Positions 1-8,146 of a stretch of 64,000 nt of DNA are shown piece by piece. The stretch is from the NCBI RefSeq assembly GCF_039535785.1, contig NZ_BAAAXV010000001.1, positions 2,976,001 to 3,040,000 of the forward strand. The letters are read 5' to 3'. How positions within the stretch are numbered: the stretch's first letter is position 1; each line of letters opens with the position of its first letter. The notes under the pieces were generated by a model, which was not told the origin of the DNA, searched no databases, and saw only the letters and a list, made by a program, of their open reading frames with translations. This stretch comes from Nonomuraea helvata. Lineage in GTDB: Bacteria; Actinomycetota; Actinomycetes; Streptosporangiales; Streptosporangiaceae. The translations under genes were made by a program, and so were the position numbers.

Positions 1-992
1 ATCGCGGCGAGCAGCTCGCGCACGGCGGCCGGGTCCTTGCAGGCGGCGTCGGCGAGGCGGCCGACCTCCGCGCCGAAGAACAGGTCGATGACCTCCCGCT
101 TGGCCTGCGCCATGACGGGCCGGTACTCGGGCGGCTGCCCCGTCATGTCCGTAAAAAGCTGCACAAGGGGAGATTTCCCGGCGGGATCCACGAAGAGGCC
201 GTTGACGCGGTTGAGCACGTCGTAGCCAGTGGTGCCGTCGCAGGCCCAGTCGCCCGGCAGCCGCTCGGGCCCGATGAGGATCTTCTCCACCACGGTCCAC
301 GTCTCGCCCGCCCTGGCGCGCAGCCGTTCGAGATAGCCCCGCGGGTCGGCCAGCCCGTCGGGGTGATCGACGCGCAGCCCGTCCACCAGCCCCTCGTCGA
401 GCAGCCAGAAGATCACCTCGTGCGTGGCGAACAGCACGGACGGATCCTCGACCCGTAGCCCTATTAACGACGACACGTCGAAGAAGCGCCGGTAGCCGGG
501 GCCCTCGCGCCAGTCGGCCAGCCGGTAGTGGCCGGGGTAGGGGTAGGCGTGGTCGTGGTAACGCAGCACGTCGCCGTCCACGTACGGGTCCGTGTCGTCC
601 CAGAGCACGGGCAGGGCGACCTTCCCCTCGGACCAGTCGATGTCGAACCAGTTCGCGTACGGCGAGGCGGGACCGTCCTTGAGAACCGACCAGAACTGCG
701 CGTTGACCGTGTTCATGTGGTTGGGCACGATGTCCACCACGATGCCCAGGTCATGGGCGGCGAGCTGCTGCGCCATCTCCCTGAACCCCGTCGCCCCGCC
801 GAACTCCGCCCTGATCCTGGAGTGGTCGATGACGTCGTAGCCGTGCCGCGACTCGGGCGTGGACTGCAGGATCGGCGACAGATAGACGTGGCTGACGCCG
901 AGGTCGCGCAGGTAGCCGGCGATCTCGGCCACCTGCGCGAAGCCGAAGTCGGGGGTCAGCTGCACCCGGTAGGTGGAGGAGGGCCTAGACAC
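1..992 (-). CDS. treY: Maltooligosyl trehalose synthase (3' end outside window)
   Basis: The reading frame begins at a GTG (992-990) that overlaps the last 8 bases of the debranching-enzyme gene, and it stays open to the window edge, so the C-terminus is missing. The N-terminus shows STYRVQLTPDFGF, then LRDLGVSHVYLSPIL, GYDVIDHSRI and DIVPNHM, which are the GH13 region I signatures typical of TreY; GLRVDHPDGLADP follows as region II. The family (EC 5.4.99.15) isomerises the reducing-end glucose of maltooligosaccharides to a trehalosyl unit in the cytoplasm. The overlap implies co-transcription with the debranching gene for trehalose synthesis from glycogen; treZ would be expected beyond position 1. 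About 330 residues are visible, less than half the usual length. Confidence 0.93.
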   Translation of the reverse strand, partial: MSRPSSTYRVQLTPDFGFAQVAEIAGYLRDLGVSHVYLSPILQSTPESRHGYDVIDHSRIRAEFGGATGFREMAQQLAAHDLGIVVDIVPNHMNTVNAQFWSVLKDGPASPYANWFDIDWSEGKVALPVLWDDTDPYVDGDVLRYHDHAYPYPGHYRLADWREGPGYRRFFDVSSLIGLRVEDPSVLFATHEVIFWLLDEGLVDGLRVDHPDGLADPRGYLERLRARAGETWTVVEKILIGPERLPGDWACDGTTGYDVLNRVNGLFVDPAGKSPLVQLFTDMTGQPPEYRPVMAQAKREVIDLFFGAEVGRLADAACKDPAAVRELLAA

Positions 993-3078
993 GACGCAGC
1001 ACCTGCACGCTCCGTCCGGGCACCTCGATGGCGTCGCCGCCGCGGCAGGTGCGCGCGTCCAGCTTGATCGGCATTGCGGTGTCGATCTCGGTCAGCCACA
1101 TCTCGCCGTAGTCCTTGGGGATCGTGAACTTGATGGTGTCGTGGTGGGCGTTGAACAGCACCAGGAACGAGTCATCCCTGATCGGGCGGCCGCGACGGTC
1201 CGGCTCGGTGATGGCGTCGCCGTTGAGGAAGACGGCCAGGGACTTGGCGTACCCGACCGTCCAGTCGCTGTCGGTCATCTCCTCCCCCGACGGGGTGAGC
1301 CAGGCGATGTCGTTCAGGCCGCGTACCGGCTTGCCGTAGAAGAAGCGCCTGCGGCGGAAGACCGGATGTCTCTTGCGCAGCTCGGCCAGGCTCTGGGTGA
1401 ACTCCAGCAGCAGCCAGTTCTCCCGCACGTCCGACCAGTCGACCCAGGTCAGCTCGTTGTCCTGGCAGTAGCCGTTGTTGTTGCCCTTCTGCGTGCGGCC
1501 CAGCTCGTCGCCGTGGGAGAGCATCGGCACGCCCTGCGACAGGAAGAGCGTGGTCAGGAAGTTGCGTTTCTGCTGCTCGCGCAGCGACTCCACGGCGTCG
1601 TCCGCCGGGCCCTCCTCGCCGCAGTTCCAGGACCGGTTGTCGTCGGTGCCGTCGCGGTTGCCCTCCTTGTTGGCCTCGTTGTGCTTGACGTTGTACGAGA
1701 CGAGGTCCTGCAGGGTGAAGCCGTCGTGGCAGGTGACGAAGTTGATCGAGGCGGCGGGGCGGCGGCTGTCGTCCTGGTAGAGGTCGCTCGACCCGGTGAA
1801 CCTGGAGCCGAACTCCGGCAACGTGGCCGCCTGCCCGCGCCACAGGTCGCGGATCGTGTCGCGGTAGCGCCCGTTCCACTCGGTCCACCGGGACGGGAAG
1901 TTCCCGACCTGGTAGCCGCCCGGCCCGACGTCCCACGGCTCGGCGATCAGCTTGACCTGCGACAGGACCGGGTCCTGCTGCACCAGGTCGAAGAACGAGC
2001 TCAGCCGGTCGACCTCGTGCAGCTCCCTGGCCAGCGTCGAGGCCAGGTCGAAGCGGAACCCGTCGACGTGCATCTCGATGACCCAGTAACGCAGGGAGTC
2101 CATGATCATCTGCAGCACGTGCGGCGAGCGCATGAGCAGGCTGTTGCCCGTGCCCGTGGTGTCCATGTAGTAGCGCTCGTCGTTCTCGACCAGCCGGTAG
2201 TAGTTGAGGTTGTCGATCCCCCTGAGCCCCAGCGTCGGCCCGAGGTGGTTGCCCTCGGCGGTGTGGTTGTAGACGACGTCGAGGATGACCTCGATGCCGG
2301 CCTCGTGCAGCGCCCTGACCATGGCCTTGAACTCCAGCACCTGCCTGCCGCGCTGCCCCTGGCTGGAGTAGCGGTTGTGCGGCGCGAAGAACCCGATCGA
2401 GTTGTAGCCCCAGTAGTTGGACAGCCCGCGCTGCTCCAGGATGTGGTCGGTGACGAACTGGTGCACCGGCATGAGCTCCAGCGCCGTCACGCCGAGCTTG
2501 GTGAGGTGGTCGAGGATCTCGGGGTGGCCGAGCGCCGCGTACGTGCCGCGCAGGTGTTTGGGGATCTTGGGGTGGCTGATCGTCAGGCCCCGCACGTGGG
2601 CCTCGTAGATCACGGTGTCGTGGTACGGCGTCGCGGGCGGCCGGTCGTGCCCCCAGCCGAAGAACGGGTTGATCACGACGGAGCGCGGCACGTACGGGGC
2701 CGAGTCCATGTCGTTGCGCGTGTCGGGCTGGCCGAACCGGTAGCCGTAGACCGCCTCGTTCCAGCTCACGTCGCCCTCGATGGCCATGGCGTACGGGTCG
2801 AGCAGCAGCTTGTTCGCGTTGCACCGCAGGCCGTGGGCCGGGTCGTAGGGCCCGTGGACCCGGTAGCCGTAGCGCTGTCCCGGCCCGATCCCCGGCAGGT
2901 AGCCGTGCCAGATGAACCCGTCGACCTCGGTCAGCGGCACCCTCGACTCGACGTTGTCCTCGTCGAACAGGCACAGCTCCACCGCGTCCGCGACCTCGGT
3001 GTAGAGCGAGAAGTTCGTGCCCGCGCCGTCGTAGGTCGCCCCGAGGGGATAGGGGTCACCCGGCCAGATCTCGATCAT
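985..3078 (-). CDS. glgX: Glycogen debranching enzyme GlgX/TreX
   Basis: A 697-residue GH13 isoamylase-type debranching enzyme that hydrolyses alpha-1,6 branches of glycogen, feeding linear dextrins to TreY/TreZ. An N-terminal CBM48-like segment (PYPLGATYDGAGTNFSLY) precedes the barrel. Conserved regions are DVVYNHTAEG (about 267-276), GFRFDLAS with the nucleophile Asp near 344, AEPWDVG with the acid Glu near 380, and TCHDGF with Asp near 452. The frame can also start 27 bases upstream (3105), but the ATG at 3078 is preceded by AAGGGAG at good spacing, so I chose it. It lies directly upstream of treY with an 8-base overlap. Confidence 0.95.
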   Translation of the reverse strand: MIEIWPGDPYPLGATYDGAGTNFSLYTEVADAVELCLFDEDNVESRVPLTEVDGFIWHGYLPGIGPGQRYGYRVHGPYDPAHGLRCNANKLLLDPYAMAIEGDVSWNEAVYGYRFGQPDTRNDMDSAPYVPRSVVINPFFGWGHDRPPATPYHDTVIYEAHVRGLTISHPKIPKHLRGTYAALGHPEILDHLTKLGVTALELMPVHQFVTDHILEQRGLSNYWGYNSIGFFAPHNRYSSQGQRGRQVLEFKAMVRALHEAGIEVILDVVYNHTAEGNHLGPTLGLRGIDNLNYYRLVENDERYYMDTTGTGNSLLMRSPHVLQMIMDSLRYWVIEMHVDGFRFDLASTLARELHEVDRLSSFFDLVQQDPVLSQVKLIAEPWDVGPGGYQVGNFPSRWTEWNGRYRDTIRDLWRGQAATLPEFGSRFTGSSDLYQDDSRRPAASINFVTCHDGFTLQDLVSYNVKHNEANKEGNRDGTDDNRSWNCGEEGPADDAVESLREQQKRNFLTTLFLSQGVPMLSHGDELGRTQKGNNNGYCQDNELTWVDWSDVRENWLLLEFTQSLAELRKRHPVFRRRRFFYGKPVRGLNDIAWLTPSGEEMTDSDWTVGYAKSLAVFLNGDAITEPDRRGRPIRDDSFLVLFNAHHDTIKFTIPKDYGEMWLTEIDTAMPIKLDARTCRGGDAIEVPGRSVQVLRRV

Positions 3079-3188
3079 CGAGGCTCCCTTGCGGTCTCTC
3101 CCCATGTTCCGTTCCCCCGCTCAACCCGACAAGCCGCTTTGTTCCTTCCACCGACACCACGTCGTTACTCCAGTTGAACGGGGTGAGC

Positions 3189-3216
3189 CGCCGCCGACGG
3201 CGCGGTATCGGCGGCG
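3189..3216. other. GC-rich hairpin upstream of mscL
   Basis: Perfect 9-bp arms (CGCCGCCGA at 3189-3197, TCGGCGGCG at 3208-3216) with a 10-base loop lie in the 192-bp intergenic region between the divergent glgX and mscL genes. It could be a structured mscL leader or an operator; no T-run follows, so it is not an obvious terminator. Nothing else was recognised in this gap. Confidence 0.4.
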
Positions 3217-3270
3217 ACCCACGCCCTCAGCATGGTTTGCCGCGCCCGATCCTGGCTACGTGGTGGTGCC

Positions 3271-3690
3271 ATGGGCGGCTTCAAAAAGTTCTTACTCCGC
3301 GGCAACATCGTCGAGCTCGCGGTGGCCGTGATCGTCGGCGCCACGTTCAGCGGTCTGGTGCAGGCACTCGTCAGCGATCTGATCACGCCTCTGATCGGGG
3401 CCATCACCGGCGGCAGGCAGCCGAACTTCTCCGAGTTCTCCTTCACGATCAACGGCAGCCAGTTCAAGTACGGCGACTTCCTCAACCACCTGTTGAGCTT
3501 CCTGGTCGTCTCCGCGGTCATCTACTGGCTGGTCGTGGCCCCGATGACCCGGCTGATCAGCCTGTTCGACCATGACAAGAAGGTCACGACCAAGCAGTGC
3601 CCCGAATGTCTCACCGACATCCCGACGGAGGCCCGCCGGTGCGCCGCCTGCACGGTCGAGCTGGTGCCGGATTCGGAGAAGCCCAGGTAG
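3271..3690 (+). CDS. mscL: Large-conductance mechanosensitive channel MscL with C-terminal zinc-ribbon-like motif
   Basis: A 139-residue protein starting MGGFKKFLLRGN, the classic MscL N-terminal amphipathic helix, followed by TM1 (VELAVAVIVGATFSGLVQAL), a periplasmic-type loop and TM2 (LLSFLVVSAVIYWLVVAPM). It opens under membrane tension to release osmolytes. The open frame extends 13 codons upstream (3232), but the conserved start is the ATG at 3271, preceded by a GTGGTGG purine-rich stretch. The C-terminal tail carries two Cys pairs (CPEC and CAAC) separated by 10 residues, a rubredoxin/zinc-ribbon-like motif replacing the usual charged helical bundle. Confidence 0.95.
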   Translation: MGGFKKFLLRGNIVELAVAVIVGATFSGLVQALVSDLITPLIGAITGGRQPNFSEFSFTINGSQFKYGDFLNHLLSFLVVSAVIYWLVVAPMTRLISLFDHDKKVTTKQCPECLTDIPTEARRCAACTVELVPDSEKPR

Positions 3691-3776
3691 GTTTGCCCGG
3701 AGATGGCACGACGCAGGTTTCCGGCACTTGGGCGCAGTGGTGCGCGGGCGGGGTGCCGGTCCGACAAGATGGACCG

Positions 3777-4349
3777 ATGAGCGTTGAGTTGATGGTGTGG
3801 GACGAGCCGGTGCCGATCAGCCGGGACCAGGCCCGCGCCACCTATCTGGCGGTGAAGCGCACGTCCCCCGTGGACGGGGACGTGCCCGACGTCGCCAAGG
3901 AGCTGCCCGGGGAGGTCACGCTCTATCCGGGCCACGTGCTGGTGGCGATGGACCTGGACACCATGGACGAGACGTCCGCCCAGGTCTTCACGGTCGCGCG
4001 GGCACACGGGCTGGTCTGCTACGACCCTCAGCGCGACCTGGTGCACAACGTGGCGCCGCTCGGCGTGTACGAGGGCATGCAGCTCCACACGGGCGACGGC
4101 ATGATCGTCCACGACCCGGACCTCGGCCTCGTCCACGACGTCCTGGCCACGCTGTCGGCGCAGAACCCGTTCGTGGCCCTGGTGAACTTCGGCCGCCACT
4201 TCCTGCAGGTCTCCCCCGGCTACGAGCTGGAGTACAAGGAGACCACCCTGATCAGGACCATGGTGCCCGAGCTGGAGGAGGTGCAGGCGGCCTTCAACGA
4301 GTACGCCACCGGCGACCGCTCGTTCCTCGGCCGCCACGAGTGGGCCTAG
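3777..4349 (+). CDS. Conserved hypothetical cytoplasmic protein
   Basis: A 190-residue soluble protein of unrecognised family, without signal peptide, membrane segment or obvious catalytic motif. It begins MSVELMVWDEP and contains TYLAVKR and a central region rich in Asp/His/Val (VHDPDLGLVHDV). The frame is open further upstream (3597), but that part lies over mscL and reads as non-coding, so I use the ATG at 3777; its ribosome site is weak. Its end overlaps the last 4 bases of the convergent dehydratase gene. Function cannot be stated from sequence alone. Confidence 0.7.
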   Translation: MSVELMVWDEPVPISRDQARATYLAVKRTSPVDGDVPDVAKELPGEVTLYPGHVLVAMDLDTMDETSAQVFTVARAHGLVCYDPQRDLVHNVAPLGVYEGMQLHTGDGMIVHDPDLGLVHDVLATLSAQNPFVALVNFGRHFLQVSPGYELEYKETTLIRTMVPELEEVQAAFNEYATGDRSFLGRHEWA

Positions 4350-5272
4350 ATCACCTGCCGGAACAGGTCGGGATCGACGTTCCCCCCGGACAGCACGGCC
4401 ACCGTGCGCCCGGCCCTGCCCGCCGTACCCGGGACCCGGCCGGACAGGAGCGCCGCCGTGGTGACCGCCCCGCTGGGCTCGGCCACGAGCCGCGCCGACC
4501 GCGCCAGGTGGCCCATGGCGGCCCTGATCTCGTCCTCCGACACGGTGACTATCCCGTCGAGCCGCCGGCTGAGGTGCGCGAAGGTCAGCTCGGACAGCCC
4601 CGTGCGCAGCCCGTCGGCCATCGTCCTGAAGGTCCTGGCCGGCCCCCACTCCACCGGGTGCCCGGCGGCCAGGCTCTCCGCCGCGTCGGCGGCCAGCTCT
4701 GGCTCGACGCCGATCACCTTGGTCCCGGGGCGCAGCGCCTTGACGGCCGTGCTGACCCCGGACGCCAGCCCACCGCCGCCCACCGGCACGAGCACCACCT
4801 CGACGTCGGGCGAGTCCTCGACGATCTCCAGCCCGACGGTCCCCTGACCCGCGATCACCAGCGGGTGGTCGTAGGGCGGCACCAGCGTCAGCCCCCGCTC
4901 CCGCGCCAGCTTCTCGGCGACGATCTCACGCTCCTCCGGCGGCACGATGACGGTCTCGGCGCCCCAGCCCTCGATCGCGGCCAGCTTCACCTTGGGCGCG
5001 CCCTCGGGCACGACCACCACGCACGGCACCCCGAACTCCCTGGCCGCGTACGCCAGGGCCTGCCCGTGGTTGCCGGACGAGTGGGTGACGACACCGTCGG
5101 GCCGCAACGAGGCCACGGCGTTGTACGCTCCCCGGAGCTTGAACGCCCCGACGGGCTGCAGACTCTCCGGTTTCACCCACGCCTCGCCCATCCGCACGAG
5201 CGGCGTCCGCACCGCCACTCCCTTGATCCGATGGGCCGCGGCGCGGATGTCGTCAATGGTCACGAGGTTCAT
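4346..5272 (-). CDS. PLP-dependent threonine/serine dehydratase family enzyme
   Basis: A 308-residue fold-type II PLP enzyme. The Schiff-base lysine is Lys45 in GAFKLRGAYNA; SSGNHGQALAYAA is the substrate/PLP-binding loop and VPVGGGGLASG the phosphate cradle. The family deaminates threonine or serine to 2-oxo acids or racemises serine. There is no C-terminal ACT regulatory domain, so a catabolic dehydratase or serine-racemase-like enzyme is more likely than biosynthetic IlvA. The ATG at 5272 is preceded by AGGAT. It is divergent from the iminopeptidase gene with only 42 bp between starts. Confidence 0.88.
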   Translation of the reverse strand: MNLVTIDDIRAAAHRIKGVAVRTPLVRMGEAWVKPESLQPVGAFKLRGAYNAVASLRPDGVVTHSSGNHGQALAYAAREFGVPCVVVVPEGAPKVKLAAIEGWGAETVIVPPEEREIVAEKLARERGLTLVPPYDHPLVIAGQGTVGLEIVEDSPDVEVVLVPVGGGGLASGVSTAVKALRPGTKVIGVEPELAADAAESLAAGHPVEWGPARTFRTMADGLRTGLSELTFAHLSRRLDGIVTVSEDEIRAAMGHLARSARLVAEPSGAVTTAALLSGRVPGTAGRAGRTVAVLSGGNVDPDLFRQVI

Positions 5273-5314
5273 GCGATCATCCTACGGACCGTAAATGAGG
5301 CAGGATCGGGGACC

Positions 5315-6280
5315 ATGAGAACGCTGTACCCGCCCATCGAACCGTACGAGTCGGGCCTGCTGGATGTGGGCGACGGCAACCAGATCTACTGGGAGGTCTG
5401 CGGCAACCCGGACGGCAAGCCCGCCGTGATGCTGCACGGCGGCCCCGGCGGCGGGTGCACGGCCAACCACCGCCGCCAGTGGAATCCCGAGCTCTACCGG
5501 ATCGTCCTGTTCGACCAGCGAAACTGCGGCCGCAGCCTGCCGCACGCCAGCGACCCGGCCACCGACCTCGCCGCCAACACCACCTGGCACCTCGTGGCCG
5601 ACATGGAGAAGCTCCGCGAGCACCTGGGCATCGACAGGTGGCAGGTGTTCGGCGGCTCGTGGGGCAGCGCGCTGGCGCTCGCGTACGCGCAGACGCACCC
5701 CGACCGCACGACCGAGCTGGTGCTGCGGGGGATCTTCATGCTGCGGCCCCACGAGCTGCGCTGGTTCTACCAGGAGGGCGCCTCCTACCTGTTCCCCGAC
5801 CTGTGGGAGTCCTATGTGGCGCCCATCCCGCCCGAGGAGCGCGGCGATCTCATGGCCGCCTTCCGCAGGCGGCTCGAGGGGAAGGACGCCGCCGCCAGGC
5901 TGGCCGCGGCCAAGGCGTGGACGCAGTGGGAGGGAGGCACGATCTCGCTGCTGCCCGACCCGGACCGGGTCGAGGAGTACGGCGAGGACAGCCACGCCGT
6001 CTGCTTCGCCCGCATCGAGAACCACTACTTCCATCACAACGGCTGGTTCGAGCCCGACCAGCTCATCAGGGACGTCCACAAGATCCGGCACATCCCCGCC
6101 GTGATCGTCCAGGGCCGTTACGACGCCTGCACGCCGATGACCACCGCCTGGGACCTGCACAAGGCATGGCCGGAGGCCGACTTCAAGGTCGTCCACGACG
6201 CCGGCCACGCCTTCACCGAACCGGGCATCACTGAACGGCTCGTTGAGGCGACAGACGGCTGGGGTGGATCCGCAGCGTAG
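5315..6280 (+). CDS. pip: Proline iminopeptidase (alpha/beta hydrolase, S33)
   Basis: A 321-residue cytoplasmic serine peptidase that removes N-terminal proline from peptides. Typical features are HGGPGGG (41-47, oxyanion hole), FDQRNCGRS, the nucleophile elbow GGSWGS (Ser115), GRYDACTP carrying the acidic residue and DAGHAF carrying the catalytic His. The start is the ATG at 5315 (MRTLYPPIEPY), the canonical N-terminus; an open frame runs far upstream through two other genes and is not coding there. The last codons run into a stem-loop shared with the convergent PAP2 gene. Confidence 0.93.
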   Translation: MRTLYPPIEPYESGLLDVGDGNQIYWEVCGNPDGKPAVMLHGGPGGGCTANHRRQWNPELYRIVLFDQRNCGRSLPHASDPATDLAANTTWHLVADMEKLREHLGIDRWQVFGGSWGSALALAYAQTHPDRTTELVLRGIFMLRPHELRWFYQEGASYLFPDLWESYVAPIPPEERGDLMAAFRRRLEGKDAAARLAAAKAWTQWEGGTISLLPDPDRVEEYGEDSHAVCFARIENHYFHHNGWFEPDQLIRDVHKIRHIPAVIVQGRYDACTPMTTAWDLHKAWPEADFKVVHDAGHAFTEPGITERLVEATDGWGGSAA

Positions 6281-6299
6281 CGAGGACATCCACCTCAGC
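6258..6299. terminator. Bidirectional stem-loop between pip and the PAP2 gene
   Basis: Arms at 6258-6269 and 6288-6299 pair over 12 bases with one mismatch (core GGTGGAT/ATCCACC) around an 18-base loop. The pip stop codon lies in the loop and the PAP2 stop in the right arm. A second perfect 7-bp hairpin (GCCGAGC-gta-GCTCGGC, 6302-6318) follows inside the PAP2 3' end. Together they look like a shared transcription terminator for the convergent genes. Confidence 0.6.
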
Positions 6300-6855
6300 G
6301 CGCCGAGCGTAGCTCGGCCAGATGAACACGGGCGAGCCGTACGGCAGGAGTGACGGCCCCCACCACCAGCAGCGCGAACAGCGGCGCCAGCGTCACCCCG
6401 ACGAGGAAGCCCGCGGCCACGTCGTGCGGGTAGTGCACGCCCACGAAGACCCGCGTGAACGCCATGAGCGCCGCCAGCGGCAGCACCACCCAGGCCAGGG
6501 CGCGCCAGGCGAGCACGAGCGTGGCCGCGGCGCCGGCCGCGATCACCGAGTGGTTGCTGGGGAAGGACCAGTCGTCGGGGGGCGGGCAGGCGGCGATCGT
6601 CGTGATCCCGCCCCGGCACGGCCGGTCCTCCCTGATGATCGTCTTGACGACCTCGCTCACGACGTACGCGAACACAACCCCGGCCGGTCCCGCGATCACC
6701 AGCGCCAGGTCACGGGCCGGGCCGCGCCACGCCCGGAGTGCGGCGACCGCGAACAGCGCCACGAACAGGAATAACCCGGCATCAGTCCCGACTTCGGCGA
6801 GCGTGTGCAGCCACCCGGGCGTGGTCATGGCGAAGTCGACGATGTCGCGGTACAC
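6295..6855 (-). CDS. PAP2-family membrane phosphatase
   Basis: A 186-residue integral membrane protein with about five hydrophobic segments and the three phosphatase motifs: KTIIREDRP (KxxxxxxRP), PSNHS (the PSGH motif with Asn for Gly) and RVFVGVHYPHD (SRxxxxxHxxxD type, His and Asp present). The family dephosphorylates lipid pyrophosphates such as undecaprenyl pyrophosphate, or phosphatidate-type lipids, outside the membrane; the exact substrate is not evident. The start is a GTG at 6855 with AGGAC upstream. It is convergent with pip. Confidence 0.87.
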   Translation of the reverse strand: MYRDIVDFAMTTPGWLHTLAEVGTDAGLFLFVALFAVAALRAWRGPARDLALVIAGPAGVVFAYVVSEVVKTIIREDRPCRGGITTIAACPPPDDWSFPSNHSVIAAGAAATLVLAWRALAWVVLPLAALMAFTRVFVGVHYPHDVAAGFLVGVTLAPLFALLVVGAVTPAVRLARVHLAELRSAR

Positions 6856-6947
6856 GTGTGTCCTATCCGTTAATGGGCAGTGGACAAGACCTTACGAACT
6901 ATCGCCGTCAGATGCCTCGACCATTCGACCGAAACATCGGGAGAAGT

Positions 6948-7253
6948 CTAGGACAGGAGCTGCCGAACCAGTGCCGCCTGCTGGGTCTCCAGCTCGCCTG
7001 CGGAGATGAGGCCCCGGTCGAACGCCTCGGTGGTGGCGTCTCGGGAGGCTATGTAGAAGGCGGCCATGATCTCGCTGCGGAGCGGCGTGAAACCGCGCTC
7101 GACGCAGTCGGAGAAGACGGTGACCTTCTGCTCCACGAGCTCCGCGGACACCGTGCAGGCGAGGTCGTGCTCCCTGAGCTGCTGCACCGCTTCACGGAGG
7201 GTGACCATGACAGACCCATTGAAGTTGAAGCGGGTATCAAGGGTGATCTTCAC
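6948..7253 (-). CDS. Small conserved hypothetical protein (101 aa)
   Basis: A soluble 101-residue protein, mostly helical in appearance: REAVQQLREHDLACTVSAEL, then TVFSDCVERGFTPLRSEIMAAFYIASRDA, ending DRGLISAGELETQQAALVRQ. The last segment recalls SHOCT-type C-terminal helices, but I cannot assign a family. I chose the GTG at 7253 because GGAGG sits 8 bases upstream; an internal ATG at 7208 would give 86 residues. It diverges from the universal stress protein gene with 78 bp between the starts, so the two probably share a regulatory region. Confidence 0.65.
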   Translation of the reverse strand: MKITLDTRFNFNGSVMVTLREAVQQLREHDLACTVSAELVEQKVTVFSDCVERGFTPLRSEIMAAFYIASRDATTEAFDRGLISAGELETQQAALVRQLLS

Positions 7254-7331
7254 TTCTTTACGCCTCCAATGGTTTACAACGTTCCGATCAAGGCCGCGTA
7301 TTCCCAGCTCAGAGCGGGTAGGAGGGCTGTC

Positions 7332-8126
7332 GTGATCGGAGAGCACGTGATCGTCGGCTACACCGCCGACCAGGGCGGACGCGATGCGCTGGCCCTCGGC
7401 GCGGCGATCACGCGCGTCACCGGCGGCGAGCTCACGGTCGCCACGATCTACCCGCCGGGCAGCCCGGGGCTGGCGGTGGAGGCGCAGGCCAACCTGGCGC
7501 ACGCGGCGGAGGAGCTGGGGTCCACCCCGGCCGAGTACCTCACGTACGAGAGCAGGGGCACGGGGCGCGGGCTGTCGGTGCTGGCCAGCCGGATCAGGGC
7601 CGACCTGATCGTGGTCGGCTCGGAGGAGGGCGGCCAGCGCGGCCGCATCGCGATCGGCGCCACCGCCGACCACCTGCTCCACCTGTCGTCGGAGGCGGTC
7701 ATGCTGGCGCCCGCCCACTACGTGCCCGTCAACGGCCCTGAGCGCTTCACCCTGGCCTACGTGCACCGGCCGCAGTGCGACGAGGCGGTCGAACGCGTCG
7801 CGCAGGCGGCGCTGCGGCTCGGCATCCCGCTCCGGCTGATCACCCTCGACCTGCGCACGGAGAACCAGGGCAAGCTCAGGGACGACCTCGCGCTGGCCGT
7901 GCGGCTGGCGTGGGAGACCACGGGGATCGAGGCGGAGTCGGAGGTGGCCGAGGGGCACGACGTGGCCGCCGCGCTGGCCGACGTCGAGTGGCTGCCGGGC
8001 GAGCTGCTGGTGTGCGCGGCGAGCGAGGACGCGCAGCCGCACCGGGTGTTCCTGGGCGAGCTGGCCATGAAGGCGCTACGGGCCTCCCCCTGCCCGGTCA
8101 TCGTGCTCCCCCGCGGCTTCGCCTGA
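7332..8126 (+). CDS. Tandem universal stress protein (UspA family)
   Basis: A 264-residue protein with two Usp domains (about 1-130 and 138-264). The first has HVIVGYTADQGGRDAL at its beginning and LIVVGSEEGGQRGRIAIGATADHLLH, the GxxG-type ATP-binding loop with G-S/T-A motif. The second is more degenerate but ends VFLGELAMKALRASPCPVIVLP, a typical Usp C-terminus. Such proteins bind ATP and respond to stress or dormancy. The GTG start at 7332 follows AGGAGG at 6-base spacing. It is convergent with the glycosyltransferase gene. Confidence 0.88.
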   Translation: MIGEHVIVGYTADQGGRDALALGAAITRVTGGELTVATIYPPGSPGLAVEAQANLAHAAEELGSTPAEYLTYESRGTGRGLSVLASRIRADLIVVGSEEGGQRGRIAIGATADHLLHLSSEAVMLAPAHYVPVNGPERFTLAYVHRPQCDEAVERVAQAALRLGIPLRLITLDLRTENQGKLRDDLALAVRLAWETTGIEAESEVAEGHDVAAALADVEWLPGELLVCAASEDAQPHRVFLGELAMKALRASPCPVIVLPRGFA

Positions 8127-8146
8127 CTCCTTCGCGGGGCGGCGGG

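Noticed and set aside
973..3177. 734-codon plus-strand open frame opposite glgX
   Set aside because: The sequence is Val/Arg/Gly-rich with no motif; it is the antisense shadow of a well-conserved GC-rich gene.
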